DNA of 64,000 nt from Monoplex corrugatus (Eukaryota; Mollusca; Gastropoda; Littorinimorpha; Ranellidae). The position numbers were made by a program, and so were the translations under genes. The notes beneath the pieces are model-generated. The model was not told the DNA's origin, ran no database searches, and worked only from the letters and a program-made list of their open reading frames with translations. Below are positions 47,575-60,255 of this stretch, in pieces (position 1 is the stretch's first letter; each line of letters opens with the position of its first letter). Location: positions 28,349,115 through 28,413,114 of the forward strand of contig CM060314.1 in NCBI GenBank assembly GCA_030674185.1. Reading direction: 5' to 3'.

Positions 47575-48030
47575 CTTTCAGGAAGAGAGTCCTTGAATGT
47601 TTTATAGAATCGATACTGTTGTATGGTTGTGAGGAGCAGACAGTCAACAAGCCAAGTCGAACAAAATTGAGGCAACTGAAATGTGGTTTCTAAGAGGAAT
47701 GTTGATTTCAGTGGACTGCAAAGAAAACAAACGAGACAGTCTTGAAGGAGGCAGACACAAGAAGATCATTAATAAAGAAGATTAGGAAAAAACAAGCAAC
47801 ATTTATAGGACCTATTATGAGGAAAGGGGAATTAGAATACCTGGTCTCAACATGAAAGCTGGAGGGAAAGAGAACACCAGGTAGACCTAGGGAGAAAATA
47901 TTGAACGGACTTGCAGAGTGGCTGAAGACAGGGTGGAAGATGTACTTGCAGTGACGGGGGATAGATTCGTGTGGAGGGCCATGATTGCCAATGCCATGCG
48001 ACAGGGCACATAATGATGATGATGATTAAT
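47575..48030 (+). mobile_element. RTE-like LINE A family, 3' fragment
   Basis: A plus-strand tail of the same family as 11186-13187. Its broken frames read LYGCEEQTVNK, then LEATEMWFLRGML, GRPREKILNGLAEWLK and FVWRAMIANAMRQGT, with an (ATG)n tail at 48012-48028. The C-terminal block matches LINE A (GKRAPGRPREKILDSLAEW...IANAMWQGT). No intact frame. Confidence 0.8.
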
Positions 48031-49484
48031 ATTACTTGCTTGGATGACTTGAGTTTGAGAAAGTTCTAAAAGCTCAGGCTGGTGTTGTGAAAAGCTATGA
48101 GAGTAGGTATTGAATGTTGCTATAGTGAACAAAAATGGGAAGGGAAAGGAGTTGACTATCTGTGTCAGAGAAGGCCATTAGGTAATAGTCATGTGATGGA
48201 GGAAGAAAAGACCAGGTGTCCTATAGAAAAATATGTGTTAAAATAACACAACAGATGTTCTGCAGGTAGTCATATTGTTTGAATATCAAGAAGTCCCATT
48301 GCCAGTCACATGTTTTAAAGGACAATTAGATATGTAATGGTCAGGTTGAGATAGTTTGTAAACTGAAAATCATGTTTATAAGCAACTGATATAATGTCTT
48401 TCAACTTACAAAGTGTAATATAAGGGGAAAATAAGTTGGCATGGTTGATTAAAAAAAAAAAAAGTAAAATAGTAAGTGCAGTGAGTTTTGGTTTGATGAT
48501 GAAGCCTCCCTTGTCTGTTCACCTTGCTGACCTTGTTCCTGCTTATTAAGAGACTAGTCCTCATGTGTTTGGCATGTATTTCTGTGTGATTTTACTGTTT
48601 AAAGAATTGCTTTACCCACCTGTAGATAATTTTTCTTTCACTTCATTTCCAGCAACATTCTTTTTTTTTTCTTTCTTGGGTGCGTGTATGTGCGTTGTTT
48701 GGCACACTTTGTGCAGGTGTTAATTTGCTGCGCAGTCTGCATTGTCTGTCTTTGGTGGGTGTGCATGCTGGTTGTTACCATGTTTATAAAAGTCATTGAA
48801 CACTTACAGCACTTACAGGATCTACACATGAAGGGGGTTCAGGCACTTGCAGGTCTGCAGGTATTGAGAAATCAGATAGATCACCAACCCTGTAGAATAC
48901 AGCCCTGTCATGCAATCTCTGTCTGCGACAAAAGTCCATAGCATCATCACTATCATCCCCATCCTCATCATAGCATGTTGAAAAATTGTCCGTTTCTGTG
49001 GCCCTCCGTACCCTGATCTCATGCTGACTTCAGTTGGTTTGGAGGTGTTTTGGGGAGCTGAGACGAACTGTGTTAGGGTATGATACAGGAACAGCACAAA
49101 AAATGGAGTGAAATGTGAAAAAATGAAGCTCCTTCCTATATCCACCAGGTGGTACCCAGACAGATTTGTACCCACACCTTCCAGTTGGGGGTCTGATATC
49201 ATGACCAACTTGGCTAAAGCAACCTTCAGAAAATGTTATGAATTTTGTATCTTATGTTTTCCTGTCACAGTCAGCAGTCTTCAGCTTTGACCTTTAGAAC
49301 AAGTAATTTTCTGTGGAGGTTTGTGGTTTTCTTTTAATGAAGTATGTTTTAAGTGCCACTGATTTACATAACAATTCAGAAAATGTGCAGCAAGAGAATC
49401 CCTGCACAACGTGGACCGTAGAATGTGCATATATACGCACCCAAGAATGGAAACATAGTTGGAAATGAAGAAATACATGTAGTA
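48031..49484. other. Intron 10 sequence without recognised features
   Basis: I see no gene or clear repeat. Short frames here lack motifs. Confidence 0.4.
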
Positions 49485-49685
49485 GTTGTTGTGAAATATA
49501 ATGAGCAGTCTCTGACAAGAACTGCTTGTGCTCATTGTTATTATTATTTGTTGTGAAGTATAATGAGCAATCTCTGACAAGAACTGCTTGTGCTCATTGT
49601 TATTATTAGCGAACTTGTCTTGTTGTGAAGTATAATGAGCAATCTCTGGCAAAAACTGCTTGTGCTCATTGTCATTCTTATTAAC
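49485..49685 (+). repeat. ~62-bp tandem repeat, 3 copies, hairpin-forming
   Basis: Three copies of ttgttgtgaagtataatgag followed by ca, tctctgacaagaactgcttg and tgctcattgttattatta. The arms aatgagca and tgtgctcatt inside each unit are complementary. Confidence 0.85.
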
Positions 49686-50747
49686 TCCCATGTGTATGTA
49701 CACTAGTGCAGGTTTCTTTTAAAAAAAAAATCCCAAAATTTCTAAAATTTGACAGTATTTATAGAATGTGTATCATCCGCTTGGTATGAGCATCAGTAAG
49801 TTTTGGGGTGGCATAATCAGCCATTTTCAGTTTCAGTAGGACTATGTCCCGAGTCTGGTGCCTGGATGCCTCTCTGCATGTCTGTTAATAGTATTATTAT
49901 AGAATCTTCTGTATTGTTGTAAGTGATGAGACTTTCTGGCTGCTGTTTCGTTTCCTGGAAAGTTGTTTGGACCAGAAGCTTGGCTGTGACATCCAGTTGT
50001 GTTTGGGTCTACATGTGTGTGTGTGTGCACTTTTGTTTGCTTGTTTGCTTCTCTGTGTCCACAGTCAGGGTTTTTTTGTTTTGTTTTTTGTCTGTGTCAG
50101 TCTGTTTTTATCTTGCTGTCTCTCTCTGTACATGCCTCTCCTGTTTCTTTCTCTTCTCTCGACACACATACAGTCTTTCTCCTCACCCACTGTATTTCTA
50201 ATTATAAAAACGGATATTAATTTCATCAGTATAGAGCACTCGGGCGTGTTTTTAGATGACTGATTCAGAACTACATTGTTCGTGTATTTTCATGGATTTT
50301 CAAGCACGTTTATTTGATAAAGTATGTACATTCAGCTTAGGTACAGAAATATGGACACAAGTGAGATCTCTTCCCTGATTTTATGTGATACATGTCATAT
50401 TATCACCATGTATCATACCTCAGAATGAATATTGACAACATTCATACTGGTATTGCTTGAAAAGAGGTCAGTACCATCTTCTCATTAATTTTCAGTAAGG
50501 AAGTGATTTTTCGAGAAATGTGTACTATACTGTTTGCAGCAGTTGTCAATTAACCTATGTGTGTAACTGTTTGCATATATATATGTGTATGTGTGTGTGC
50601 ATTGGCAAGCATGTTGCACACACACTGTTTTGTTTGTTTTCTGAACTCATATTAAATGTGTTAATTTCAATTAAAATGGAGATAATTACTCTGGCATAGA
50701 CTGCTCTGCACCCCCATCCCTTCTGAGCACACATATGCATACGCTTG

Positions 50748-50757
50748 CACACACACA

Positions 50758-50838
<81 letters not shown>

Positions 50839-50850
50839 AACAAACAACAC

Positions 50851-50899
<49 letters not shown>

Positions 50900-50969
50900 C
50901 ACACACACACACTCGCACATGGGAGAGAGATGGCTTGATGTGTGTATGTTTGTTTCAATTTGTGTGTGC

Positions 50970-51007
<38 letters not shown>

Positions 51008-51012
51008 ATGTG
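50748..51012. repeat. CA and GT microsatellites
   Basis: A (CA)n run at about 50750-50833 and again 50854-50912, followed by (GT)n at 50977-51005. Confidence 0.95.
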
Positions 51013-51113
51013 TGTAAAAGAACTGCTATTGCAGTTTTACTAAAACAGTGACCTGAATGAATTTTTACCAATCTATGTCTCTTATATCTTTCTTTCTCTC
51101 GCTGCTTTTGCAG

Positions 51114-51122
51114 ACAAAGAAG
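51114..51122 (+). other. Candidate 9-nt Kif3a microexon
   Basis: acaaagaag is preceded by an excellent pyrimidine tract and acceptor (tttctctcgctgcttttgcag) and followed by gtaaac. Spliced between exons 10 and 11 it would add Asp-Lys-Glu in frame at the hinge. Vertebrate KIF3A isoforms, as I recall, differ by short inclusions at this same junction, one of them three residues. Confidence 0.35.
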
Positions 51123-51375
51123 GTAAACTTCAGACGTATGTCTGGCACTGTTCAATTTTTCCCCTCTGCCCTTTCTTTTCCTGCCTGCCTGCCTGTTTGT
51201 TTTTTGGGTTTTGACTGCCTTGAATTGTGGTGCCTTGCTGGGTTGAACTTTGGCTTCAGATCTGTTTTAGAATATGATGAATTTTCTTTTTTTTGTTTCT
51301 TTTCTTTTGAATGTTTGGATCTGTTTCTGCTTTAAAAAGGATTTTGTATTTGTGTAGAGATTTTACTGAATTAGT

Positions 51376-51764
51376 TTCATTCATTCATTCATTCATTCAT
51401 TCATTCATTCATTCATTCATTCATTCATTCATTCATTCAGTCAGTCAGTCAGTCAGTCAGTCAATCAGTCAGTCATTGGTTCATTGGTTTACTGATTGAT
51501 TGACTGATTGATTTTTTTACTTGTTTATTTATTTACTTGCTTATTTATGGGTTTGTTTATTATCACTGTAGTTGTTTTTCATTTAAAAGATGGGTGAGTA
51601 AATAGTGATGGGGACTGTTTTTTATTTCCTGCACACCCAGAAGCATTTTGAAACAGTATTTTTCTCTAGTTTTGAACATTAGAATAAGCTCTTGTCAGTC
51701 AGACTTGTGTGCAGTGACGCATAAGACCCTTTTTGTACGAAACATTTAAGGGGGGGGGGGGGGG

Positions 51765-51831
<67 letters not shown>

Positions 51832-51835
51832 AGGT
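51376..51835. repeat. ATTC/AGTC runs, G run and GA microsatellite
   Basis: (ATTC)n at about 51378-51438, (AGTC)n at 51438-51472, a ~15-G run at about 51751-51765 and (GA)n to about 51833. Confidence 0.95.
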
Positions 51836-51944
51836 CAGATGATAAACAAGTGTATGATTATTGTCCTCTTTAAGAAGATTTGTCCTACTGTCTGAGCTAT
51901 TGAGAACTGTACCTCAAATATGAGAAATTGGATGACAGAGAGCA

Positions 51945-52650
51945 GACAAACTTAATGATGACAAAACAGAAGCCCTCCTCATCAAGTTAAATAGTGTCTT
52001 ATGCCTTGTATTCACTCAGACAGCTTCCATCCATGTTGTCTGTGCCAACATTGCACACACCCCTTCAACTAGAGACTTAAATGTTATGATCTGTTGTAAT
52101 ATGTCATTTGATTCTAAAGTCTCTAACATTTGTCACTCAGCCTAACTAGAAATTTACTGCATTAGTGTAAATACCTGACCACCCTCATAGCAAAATCACT
52201 GGTCTGCACCTGTGCCCTGTCCAAATTAGACCATGGTAATTCTCACCTTTCTGTCCAGGCTACATGCTCACTAAAGGTTTAAAAATTCTGCTGCAAGATA
52301 GTTTTGAAGTCTTGCAAACACTGTCATGTTCAGCCGCTTCTTTAGAAACTTCATTGACTGAGTAGACTTCAGGCACTCTTTCTCTGTTAAAACTTGTTCT
52401 GCAAAATCACCTCTGCCTATATATGTATATTTCTGATCTGCACACCATTTATACTCCTGCAAGATAACTCCGGTCATCATCAGATAAGCACATTCTCTGC
52501 ATTCTGCATTTAAAGATTAACTTTTTCGATCAGCATTCATTGTCTCTCTGTTCACCCCAACAGTGGAACAGGTTTTGTTCAGATATTCATCAGTTGCGGT
52601 CTTTTGTCCTCTTTTAAAAGGACTCTTCAGGTATTATTCTAAAGGTAGTC
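51945..52650 (+). mobile_element. Ancient, decayed L2-like LINE fragment
   Basis: Broken frames retain the order of an L2 ORF2 C-terminus: DDKTEALL (51957), a LHLCPVQI-like strand, YISDLHTIYTPAR and LRSSSDKHILC (near 52430-52490). It ends near ttttgtcctcttttaaaagg. It has many stops and is much older than the copies at 45836 and 60256. Confidence 0.6.
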
Positions 52651-52989
52651 TTATAGGTTCCTATTGCGCTTGTATGATTGGTTATGTAAGGTATTGCTGT
52701 TTATGTTTTGTTTCCTCAGTTTGTTTGCAAGCCTCTATAAATGTGTGTGTGATTGCCTACAAAAGTGTGTAGGTGCTTGTAGGTTTAAGTGTTAAATAGA
52801 TTTATACTTATCTGTGTGTTTATCTGGGTATGTCTGTTCTGTTGGTATATGCATATATACGTTCATAGAAGAAGAGTTTCTTCTGTTGCTTTTTTTTTCT
52901 TGTTCTATGGCAGATGATGCTTCCTGAGATGTTATACTGTATGAATCTTTCATAATTTTTTTATTTTTTTAAAAATATTTTTTTCAAAT

Positions 52990-53475
52990 GTTATCTTGGT
53001 TTTGAGTGCATAAATTGTTTTCAGACTTGATTCTTATATTGAACATAAATTGTCTTCAAATTTGATTGATACATTTTGCACAAGTTGTCTTCAGAAGTGA
53101 TTAGTACATGTGTCATCTGTATATTTTGGCCCTGAATGTCTTCAAAATTGATTCACATGTTTGGCACAAATTGCTTTTAAAATTGATTTATATGTTATGG
53201 CACAGATTGATTGTTTTCAGAATTGATTAATACATACAGCACAAATTGTCTTCAGAATTGTTTGATATATGTGACAGATCATCCTCAGAATCGATTGATA
53301 TATTTCACAGTTTGTCTTTAGAATATACATATGTTTGACACGGATTGTCTTCGGAATGGGTAGATATATGTGGCAGTTCTTCAGAATGGATAGATATATG
53401 TGGCACTGAATGATTGATTGTCATCAGAATTAATCAGTTAATAAATGTTGCATAGCTTGTCCTTAAAATTGTTAT
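52990..53475 (+). repeat. Degenerate minisatellite (~35-45 bp period)
   Basis: About ten irregular copies of a unit like attgtcttcagaattgattg followed by atatatttggcaca. Spacing varies and the copies are diverged. Confidence 0.7.
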
Positions 53476-53844
53476 GTTTGGCATCAACAAAGGATCATGA
53501 TTACACAGGCCTTATTCAGTTGGTACTGCAAACTTTTAGGTTCACAGTAAGTAAGCAAATTTATGGATTTGCATGACAGAGTTGGACAACAGAGATTATT
53601 ACTGTAACTTGACTATTAAGATTTTTTTTTTTTGAAATTTATTTGGTATCTTGTTTTATTCTCTCCTTCCTTCCATCCACCGCCTCTTTCCTTGGTCCCT
53701 TTGTTCCATTCTCTCTCCTTGTGGACACCTTGAAGCACTTGTTTAAAAATGTTATGTGTTATTTCTTTGTGCATTTAATTTTGTTTTTAAACATGACAGT
53801 GTTCATTATTCATGTCTGATGTTATAAACTGTTTGACTATATGA

Positions 53845-54036
53845 TTAACCCTATGACTCCCGCATTATATCCTCCAGCTGCAAAAACCTAACCCTTTGAC
53901 TTCCTACCCTGTTCACCAGCTTCCTGCAGGAAGCTGATGGATAGGGTGAGGGAGTCAACAGGTTAAGTTTTTGCTTTACTAACATGGTTGACAATGTAGG
54001 ATGCTGGAGGACAGGCTGCAGGAGTCAAAGGGTTAA
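53845..54036. repeat. Nested palindromic TTAA mini-element (best copy)
   Basis: The outer hairpin is 192 bp with TTAA at both ends (53845-53848 and 54033-54036). Its arms are ccctatgactcccgcattat and the opposed gctgcaggagtcaaaggg. The inner hairpin (about 53888-53966) has ccctttgacttcctaccctg and ggtgagggagtcaacagg arms around ttcctgcaggaa. This is the same architecture as 24684-24865. Confidence 0.75.
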
Positions 54037-54589
54037 GTAATAGTGTCTTATGCCTTGTCCTCAGTGGGAAACACAGTATTTCATGTGCCCCCCCCTTCCC
54101 GTCTATCACTTAACACTGATGGCACAGAATGGTTGTTTGATTTTTTATTCAGCATATCTTCATCAGTTCTCTTATGTGCTTCTGCTAGTTCTGTCTTGAT
54201 AAAGGAAGACAGGATTTCATATTACAAATTGTGTGCTGGTAAATGACTGCATTGAAAACAACAATACATCAACCGACCAATTAACCAGTGACCCAACCAA
54301 CCAACCAACTATCCAACCCACCAAACTTCCCTTTGTGTACTTTTTTTTTTTTATATGTGTGTGTGTGCATGTAGGCTTGAATTGTCTTTCATATTGCTGG
54401 CAGATTTGTGTGGAATGTGCTTGAATTGTTATAGTGATACAAGAACCCTTTAGAATCTATTCAAAGTATGATTAAAAGAGTTGTGAAAAATGAATGAGTT
54501 CTCCCATTCAACTCCCTTCCCCCTCTTCTCCCCCCCCCCCCCATACCCAGTTATATCTCTGATGTGCTATTTAAGTAAAATGTGTGGGG

Positions 54590-54601
54590 GGGGGTGTGTG
54601 T

Positions 54602-54652
<51 letters not shown>

Positions 54653-54835
54653 CTGGGCACATGAGTGCATGTGTGTGTATTTGTCCATTGTTTGATGTGT
54701 GTGTATGTGTGTGCATGTGTGTGTGTGTGTGTGTGCGTGCGTGCGTGCATGCGTGCGTGCGTGCGTGTGTGTTTGTGCGTGTGTGTGTGCGCGCATGCTG
54801 ATGAGAGTGTACGTGTGTGTGCTTGCACGTGTATA
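54590..54835. repeat. GT/GC microsatellite
   Basis: A G run and (GT)n at 54585-54651, then GT/GCGT mixed repeats to about 54830. A C run is at 54530-54542. Confidence 0.95.
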
Positions 54836-55214
54836 TACACACATAAATGTATGTACATATGTGTAGATACGTCCAGCCTGTTATGTACCATCTACTGATT
54901 ACAGTTTTATAAATGCACATAGTTCAAAATTGCTTTTTGCACTCTTGGGTACAATCTGTTGGTATATTTCTTTTTCTTTTTCTTTCCCATTTTTTTCAAG
55001 TTTTTCTCTTTTAGTTGTTTTGGGTCATTCTTTGTTTCTGCCACTATCACTGGGTCTGCATCTGTCTCTGTTTGTCTGCCACTCATTCTATCTCTGCAGC
55101 TTCATTCATTCGTAGATTAGCATTACAGTAAGGGCAGATTTGGAACTATGGCTTTTATTTGCTAGAACAAACTTCACCTAAGAAAATGGCTCTTTGTTGC
55201 CATTGTCATTTTCT

Positions 55215-58200
55215 TTGTCTCTTAGTAGGCCTCCTTCGGTCATGACTGACCATGGACAAAGTACATCCGTTCTAATGTCTAGATGGGCTGTCTGCTTGGT
55301 CCAAGCAGCGTCGCCTGTGACTGTACAGACCAATGCGAGAGAGGCAGTCTCTGTCGCAGCGGTCGCATGTGTATGCTGATGCTGGTCTGTTGGCTGTCAT
55401 CCCTTTTCTGCGAACTCGCTTTTCTGCTGCAGCAGCTGACAGTTTGTCCTCACCAATCCGCAGCTGTTTCTTGAGAGTAGTTCTCCAGCTGTTGTGGTCG
55501 TCTGCGAGGTCCTCCCAGGACTCAGTGTTGATCTCAAGCGCCTTCATGTCACGCTTGCAAACGTCTTTGTATCTCAGCTGTGGGCGGCCAATGTTTCTCT
55601 GCCCTGTGGCAAGCTCACCATAAAGGATGTCTTTTGGGATGCGACCATCTTCCATGCGGCGAACGTGGCCCAACCAGCGCAGCCGACGCTGTCTCAGCAT
55701 GGTATGCATGGTTGGGAGGCCAGCGCAGGTTAGGACTTCGGTGTTGGTCACCTTGTCTTGCCAGGAAATGCCAAGTATGCACCGTAGGCTTCTCAGGTGG
55801 AAGGTATTGAGCCTTTTCTCCTGATGAGCATGCGTGGTCCACGCCTCGCTGCCACACAGCAAGGTGCTGAGGACACAGCCATCTTTGTCTTTGTGGTCAG
55901 CTTGGGATTTGTCCACACCCTTTGTGTGAGGCGGGCTAGTGTTGTGGCTGCCTTCCCGATCCTCTTGTCGACCTCTGTGTCAAGGGAGAGGTTATCGGTG
56001 ATGGTGGACCCAAGATATGTGAATTGATGGATGGCTTCAAGCTCGTAGTCATCAATGGTGATGGCTGGTGGAGATGGCGTGTCTTGGCCCAGGACGTTTG
56101 TCTTCTTAAGACTGATGGTCAGACCAAAATCTTTGCAGGCCTGGGAGAAGCGGTCCATTAGTGACTGCAAGTCCCGCTGAGTATGGGTCACAACTGCGGC
56201 ATCGTCGGCAAATAGCATGTCTCTGATGAGGGCTTCACGGACCTTTGTCCTTGCTCTGAGGCGGGCGAGGTTGAAGAGCCTGCCATCTGATCTGGTCCGC
56301 AGGTGGATCCCTTCTTGCGCTGTGCTGAACGCATGCCTCAGGAGGAGAGCGAAGAAGATTCCAAAGAGGTTGGGGCCAGGACGCAGCCTTGTTTCACACC
56401 GCTGCGTACGTCGAAGGGCTTGGAGAGGTTTCCGTTGAACTGCACCATCCCTTTCATGTTTGAGTGGAAGGACTCAATTAAGCTGTGCAGTTTGGGGGGG
56501 CAGCCGATTTTTCGGAGAGCCCTGAAAAGGCCATCTCTGCTGACTAGGTCAAAGGCCTTGGTGAGGTCAATGAATGCCACATACAGGGGCATCCGCTGCT
56601 CTCTGCACTTCTCCTGGATTTGGCGAAGGGAGAAGACCATGTCTACCGTGGATCTCTCTGCTCGAAAACCACACTGTGATTCCGGGTAGACGCGTTCAGC
56701 CAGTTTCTGCAGGCGGATTAGGAGGACCCGAGCATAGACTTTGCCAACAATGCTGAGGAGCGAGATACCTCTGTAGTTGTTGCAGTCGCTCCTTTCGTCC
56801 TTGTTTTTGTACAGGGTGACGATCTTGACGTCCCTCATGTCCTGTGGTACAGCTCCCTCATTCCAACACTGACAGAGAACTGAGTGCAAAGGGTGCAGAA
56901 GAGAAGTCTTGCAGTGCTTGATGAGGTCTGGGGGAATTCCGTCGTTGCCAGGTGCCTTTCCTGATGCCAGGCTATCAATGGCCTTGCTGAGTTCGTCCGC
57001 AGTTGGCTCTGCGTCAAGTTCTTCCATTACCGGCATGCACTTGATGGCATCGAGGGCTAAGGGGGACACCATGTTCTGTGTGGAGTAGAGGTCGGAGTAG
57101 TGTTCCGCCCATCTTTCCATCTGTTGGCTAGGATTGCTGATTACTTCCCCAGTGGAGGATTTGAGGGGGGCGATCTTGCTCTGTGTTGGTCCCAGTGCCT
57201 TCTTGATGCCATCATACATTCCTCGGATGTTGCCTCTTTCAGCAGCACTCTGTATCTCTTCGCTGAGCTCTGTCCAGTACTCGTTTGCGCAGCGCCTGGC
57301 ATTAAGCTGAACCTTACTTCTGGCAGCCCTGAGGATTTGCAGGTTCTTCTCACTGGGTGACCGCTTATACTTGGTGAGTGCGGCACGTCTGGCCTCAACA
57401 GTGGGAGTCATCTCTGATGATTTGGCCTCAAACCAGTCGTGGGACTTCACAGTTTTCTTCCCAAAGGTGGCCATAGCAATGCGGTGCATGGTGTCTCGTA
57501 GCGTTTCCCATCTCTCAGTGGCAGAGTCTCTGGGCTGCAATGCATCGTATTCTCTCTGAAAGGCCTCTGCGAACTGTTCTACAAGATCTGGCTGAGACAT
57601 CTTGCTGAGGTCAATGCGAGGGTTCCCTTGTTTCTTTGAGCAGTGGAACTTCTTTGGTTGTAGCCTGATCTTGCAACATACCAGAGAGTGGTCTGTGTCG
57701 CAGTCTGCGCTGTGATAAGAGCGAGTGTGGAGAACGTTTTTGATAGCGGCACGTCTTACTAGGATCAAATCCAGTTGGTGCCAATGTTTTGAGCGGGGAT
57801 GCCTCCAGGAGACTTTGTGCTGAGGCTTCATCTTGAAGAAGGAGTTGACGATGCACAGTTCATGGCAGGCGCAAAACTCAAGCAGTCGCTGTCCATTCTC
57901 ATTCATTTTCCCCACTCCAAAGGAACCGAGACAGAAGGGCCATGAGTCATTGTCTGCACCCACTCTGGCGTTGAAGTCGCCCAGGAGAACAAGTTGTTCT
58001 GTCCTGGGGATGTTCCTTATGGTTGATGCAAGATTTTCGTAGAACTCATCCTTGGTGTCTGGAGAGGCGGACAGAGTTGGGGCATAAACGCTGATGAGAG
58101 TGACATAGCCTTGGTGGTGTTGAGGCGGAGAGTCAAGAGTCATTCTGAACCGCCGCTGCCTGGTTCAATCATGTTCAGCAGGCTGTTCCTTACTGCAAAG

Positions 58201-59215
58201 CCTACTCTGTGCTCTCTTGGGACATCAGAACTCTTTCCTTGCCAGAAGAAGGTGTAGTCCCTTTCCTTTAGTGTTCCTGAGTCAGCCAGCCATGTTTCCT
58301 GCAGAGTGGCAATGTCCACATTGAGCCTCTTTAGTTCGCTGTTTATGACGGCGATTTTTCTGGCGTCGCTGATGTCTTGCAGATCTTGGGAGAGCCCAGA
58401 CATCATTGTTCGGACATTCCAACAGCCCAGTTTCACTGCTGATCCTTTTCCTGATCCGTTTCTTGAATATGAATTTTTCTTTTTGTTTGGTGCGGTAATT
58501 AACGACCTGCTTGTCAGATTTTCTCCTAATCTTCATGCACCCAATGAAGAAGGCAGGTCGTGGCGGGACAGCACCTAACTGGCTGGGGGCTGCCCAGCTT
58601 AGGTGGGCGGTAGCTGTCCAGTAAGACACGAAGGTCTCTCCCACCGTCAAAAGCAACCCCTGGCGTCAGCTCTACGCCAGTTGAGCAATGACTTATCCCC
58701 GGTATCTGTTGCTTCCCGTGTTGTGCCGACACTAGTGTTAGTAGCGAGGCTGGAGTGTCCTCTCCAGGTCGTAGGTGCAGAGTGTTTGTGGATGAATGGA
58801 CGGATGTAAGCCTGGGCAGTGTAATATGGAAGACAGGCTGTTGCCCATGCAACTTGTCCCCCCTCTCCACCTCGCTGACAGATCCAAAGGAACAGCAGGG
58901 CTGTTACGTTTTGGTGCCAACGCGGCCGCAGGAGCTGCCGGAAAGTGACAAAGTTTGCCATCCAACCGCCTTAGGGGCCCCACACCGGATTTACTGTCAG
59001 GGTTTACTCCCTTAGCTAGATGCGTGGGTAGCCTCCAAGCGGCGCCTTTTGATGGATCTAATTTATTTCCACCAGGGTTTCTAGTCACCCTCCTCACCAT
59101 CCTCCTGAGAGGACTGGTGGGGTTGCTGGTTTAGTCGCCAGCAATTCGACCCTGTGACAGGTGGTACTGGGTTCCAGGTTACCAGTAGCGGATACATCTA
59201 TCCGACCTGTCTCTT
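55215..59215 (-). mobile_element. RTE-like LINE C, nearly full length
   Basis: A minus-strand LINE of about 4 kb. A leader (59215 to ~58440) contains the 20-base segment at 58997-59016 shared with LINE A's leader. A single long ORF with endonuclease, RT and C-terminal zinc finger follows (58436 to 55272), then a very short 3' end near 55215. Only three or so single-base frame changes break the ORF, so this copy is younger than LINE A. Right of it lie CT/GT microsatellites. No target duplication was identified. Confidence 0.85.
55272..58436 (-). pseudogene. RTE-like ORF: endonuclease, reverse transcriptase, C2H2 finger
   Basis: The start MKLGCWNVRTM (58436) is the endonuclease N-terminus with its Asn. 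LQETWLAD carries the Glu. After a frame change at 58140 come LLGDFNARVG and CDTDHSLVCCKI (Asp/His). The RT begins SGKAPGNDGIPPDLIKHC, with motif A FIDLTKAFDLVSRDGLF (near 56560), motif B GVKQGCVLAP (near 56405), a frame change at about 56370, motif C FADDAAVV (56213) and FTYLGSTIT. A third change lies near 55860, followed by LCGSEAWT and RLRWLGHVRRMEDGRIPKD. The end carries a C2H2-type finger, YTCDRCDRDCLSRIGLYSHR. All catalytic motifs survive, and the breaks are single-base indels. Confidence 0.88.
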
Positions 59216-59230
59216 AAGCTGTTTGTAATT

Positions 59231-59231
59231 G

Positions 59232-59319
<88 letters not shown>
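59231..59319. repeat. (CT)n(GT)n microsatellite
   Basis: A CT run at 59235-59273 followed directly by a GT run to 59319. Confidence 0.95.
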
Positions 59320-59324
<5 letters not shown>

Positions 59325-59860
59325 ACATTTAAGGGAAAATTCACCTATAACTGGGTTATTGTAGAGTTTCAGTAAATACATAGTATTATGATAAAGGAAA
59401 ATAGATAGGTCGAGGTAACTGTAAATAGATTAAAATTAGCATCAAATTTAAACTTAGCATAAATTTGCAGGTTTTTTTTTTCTCAAGTATCTCTATTTGG
59501 TGAAATTTGTCTTTGAATTTTGGCTGAATTGAATAGAATGTCTAATGATGAATTAAAAGAACAAAATTGTATTGCAGAATTACATTTGGTATTCGCATAC
59601 ATGTGTTTTGGTGGAACATGGAATCCTTTTGTATATGCAGTTGGGTTTGTCACTAAATTGATACTGTGTATGTCTGTGAGCATGTTATGTTTTTATGTGA
59701 TGGTTTAATGCCTGTAAATTGAAATTTCACAGAGTGTGATACAAAATTTTGTTTCTTAGCATTGATTTTGTTTTGCTTGAAAAGTAACTGTGAGTTATGA
59801 AGATTTTATTTATTATTGGTGAGGTTGCCTTATTCTGTGTTTCTTCTCTCTCTTCTCTTT
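59320..59860. other. Intron 10, unique AT-rich sequence
   Basis: Nothing recognised. Confidence 0.4.
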
Positions 59861-59861
59861 T

Positions 59862-59865
<4 letters not shown>

Positions 59866-59896
<31 letters not shown>

Positions 59897-60210
59897 AGTC
59901 TGTTTCTCTCTCGTTCTGTTCTGTCTTTTCTGTCGTTTTGTCTGTCTGTTTGTCTCTGTCTCTCTGTATGTCTGTGTGTATGTCAGTATATGTGTATGTA
60001 TGTATGTGTGTATGTATGTATGTGTGTTTGTGTATATCACTGTATGTATGTATGTGTGTATGTATGTATGTATGTGTGTATGTATGTATGTATGCGTGTA
60101 TGTATGTATATATGTGTGTGTCTATACATTTCTCTGTTTCTCTCTGTGTGTGTATCTATCTAGATCTATCTGAATGGAATTCTGGATAGATAAATAGATA
60201 GATAGATAGA
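59866..60210. repeat. CT, TATG and GATA microsatellites
   Basis: (CT)n near 59868-59895, TCTG/CTGT repeats, (TATG)n from about 59985 to 60120 and GATA at 60185-60210. Confidence 0.9.
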
Positions 60211-60255
60211 ATTCTGTTGTTTATAAGTGTTCACATACCATTCTGTTGTTACTGT

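Noticed and set aside
49485..49685. CRISPR-like array
   Set aside because: Only three direct repeats with no unique spacers, in an animal intron. It is a minisatellite.
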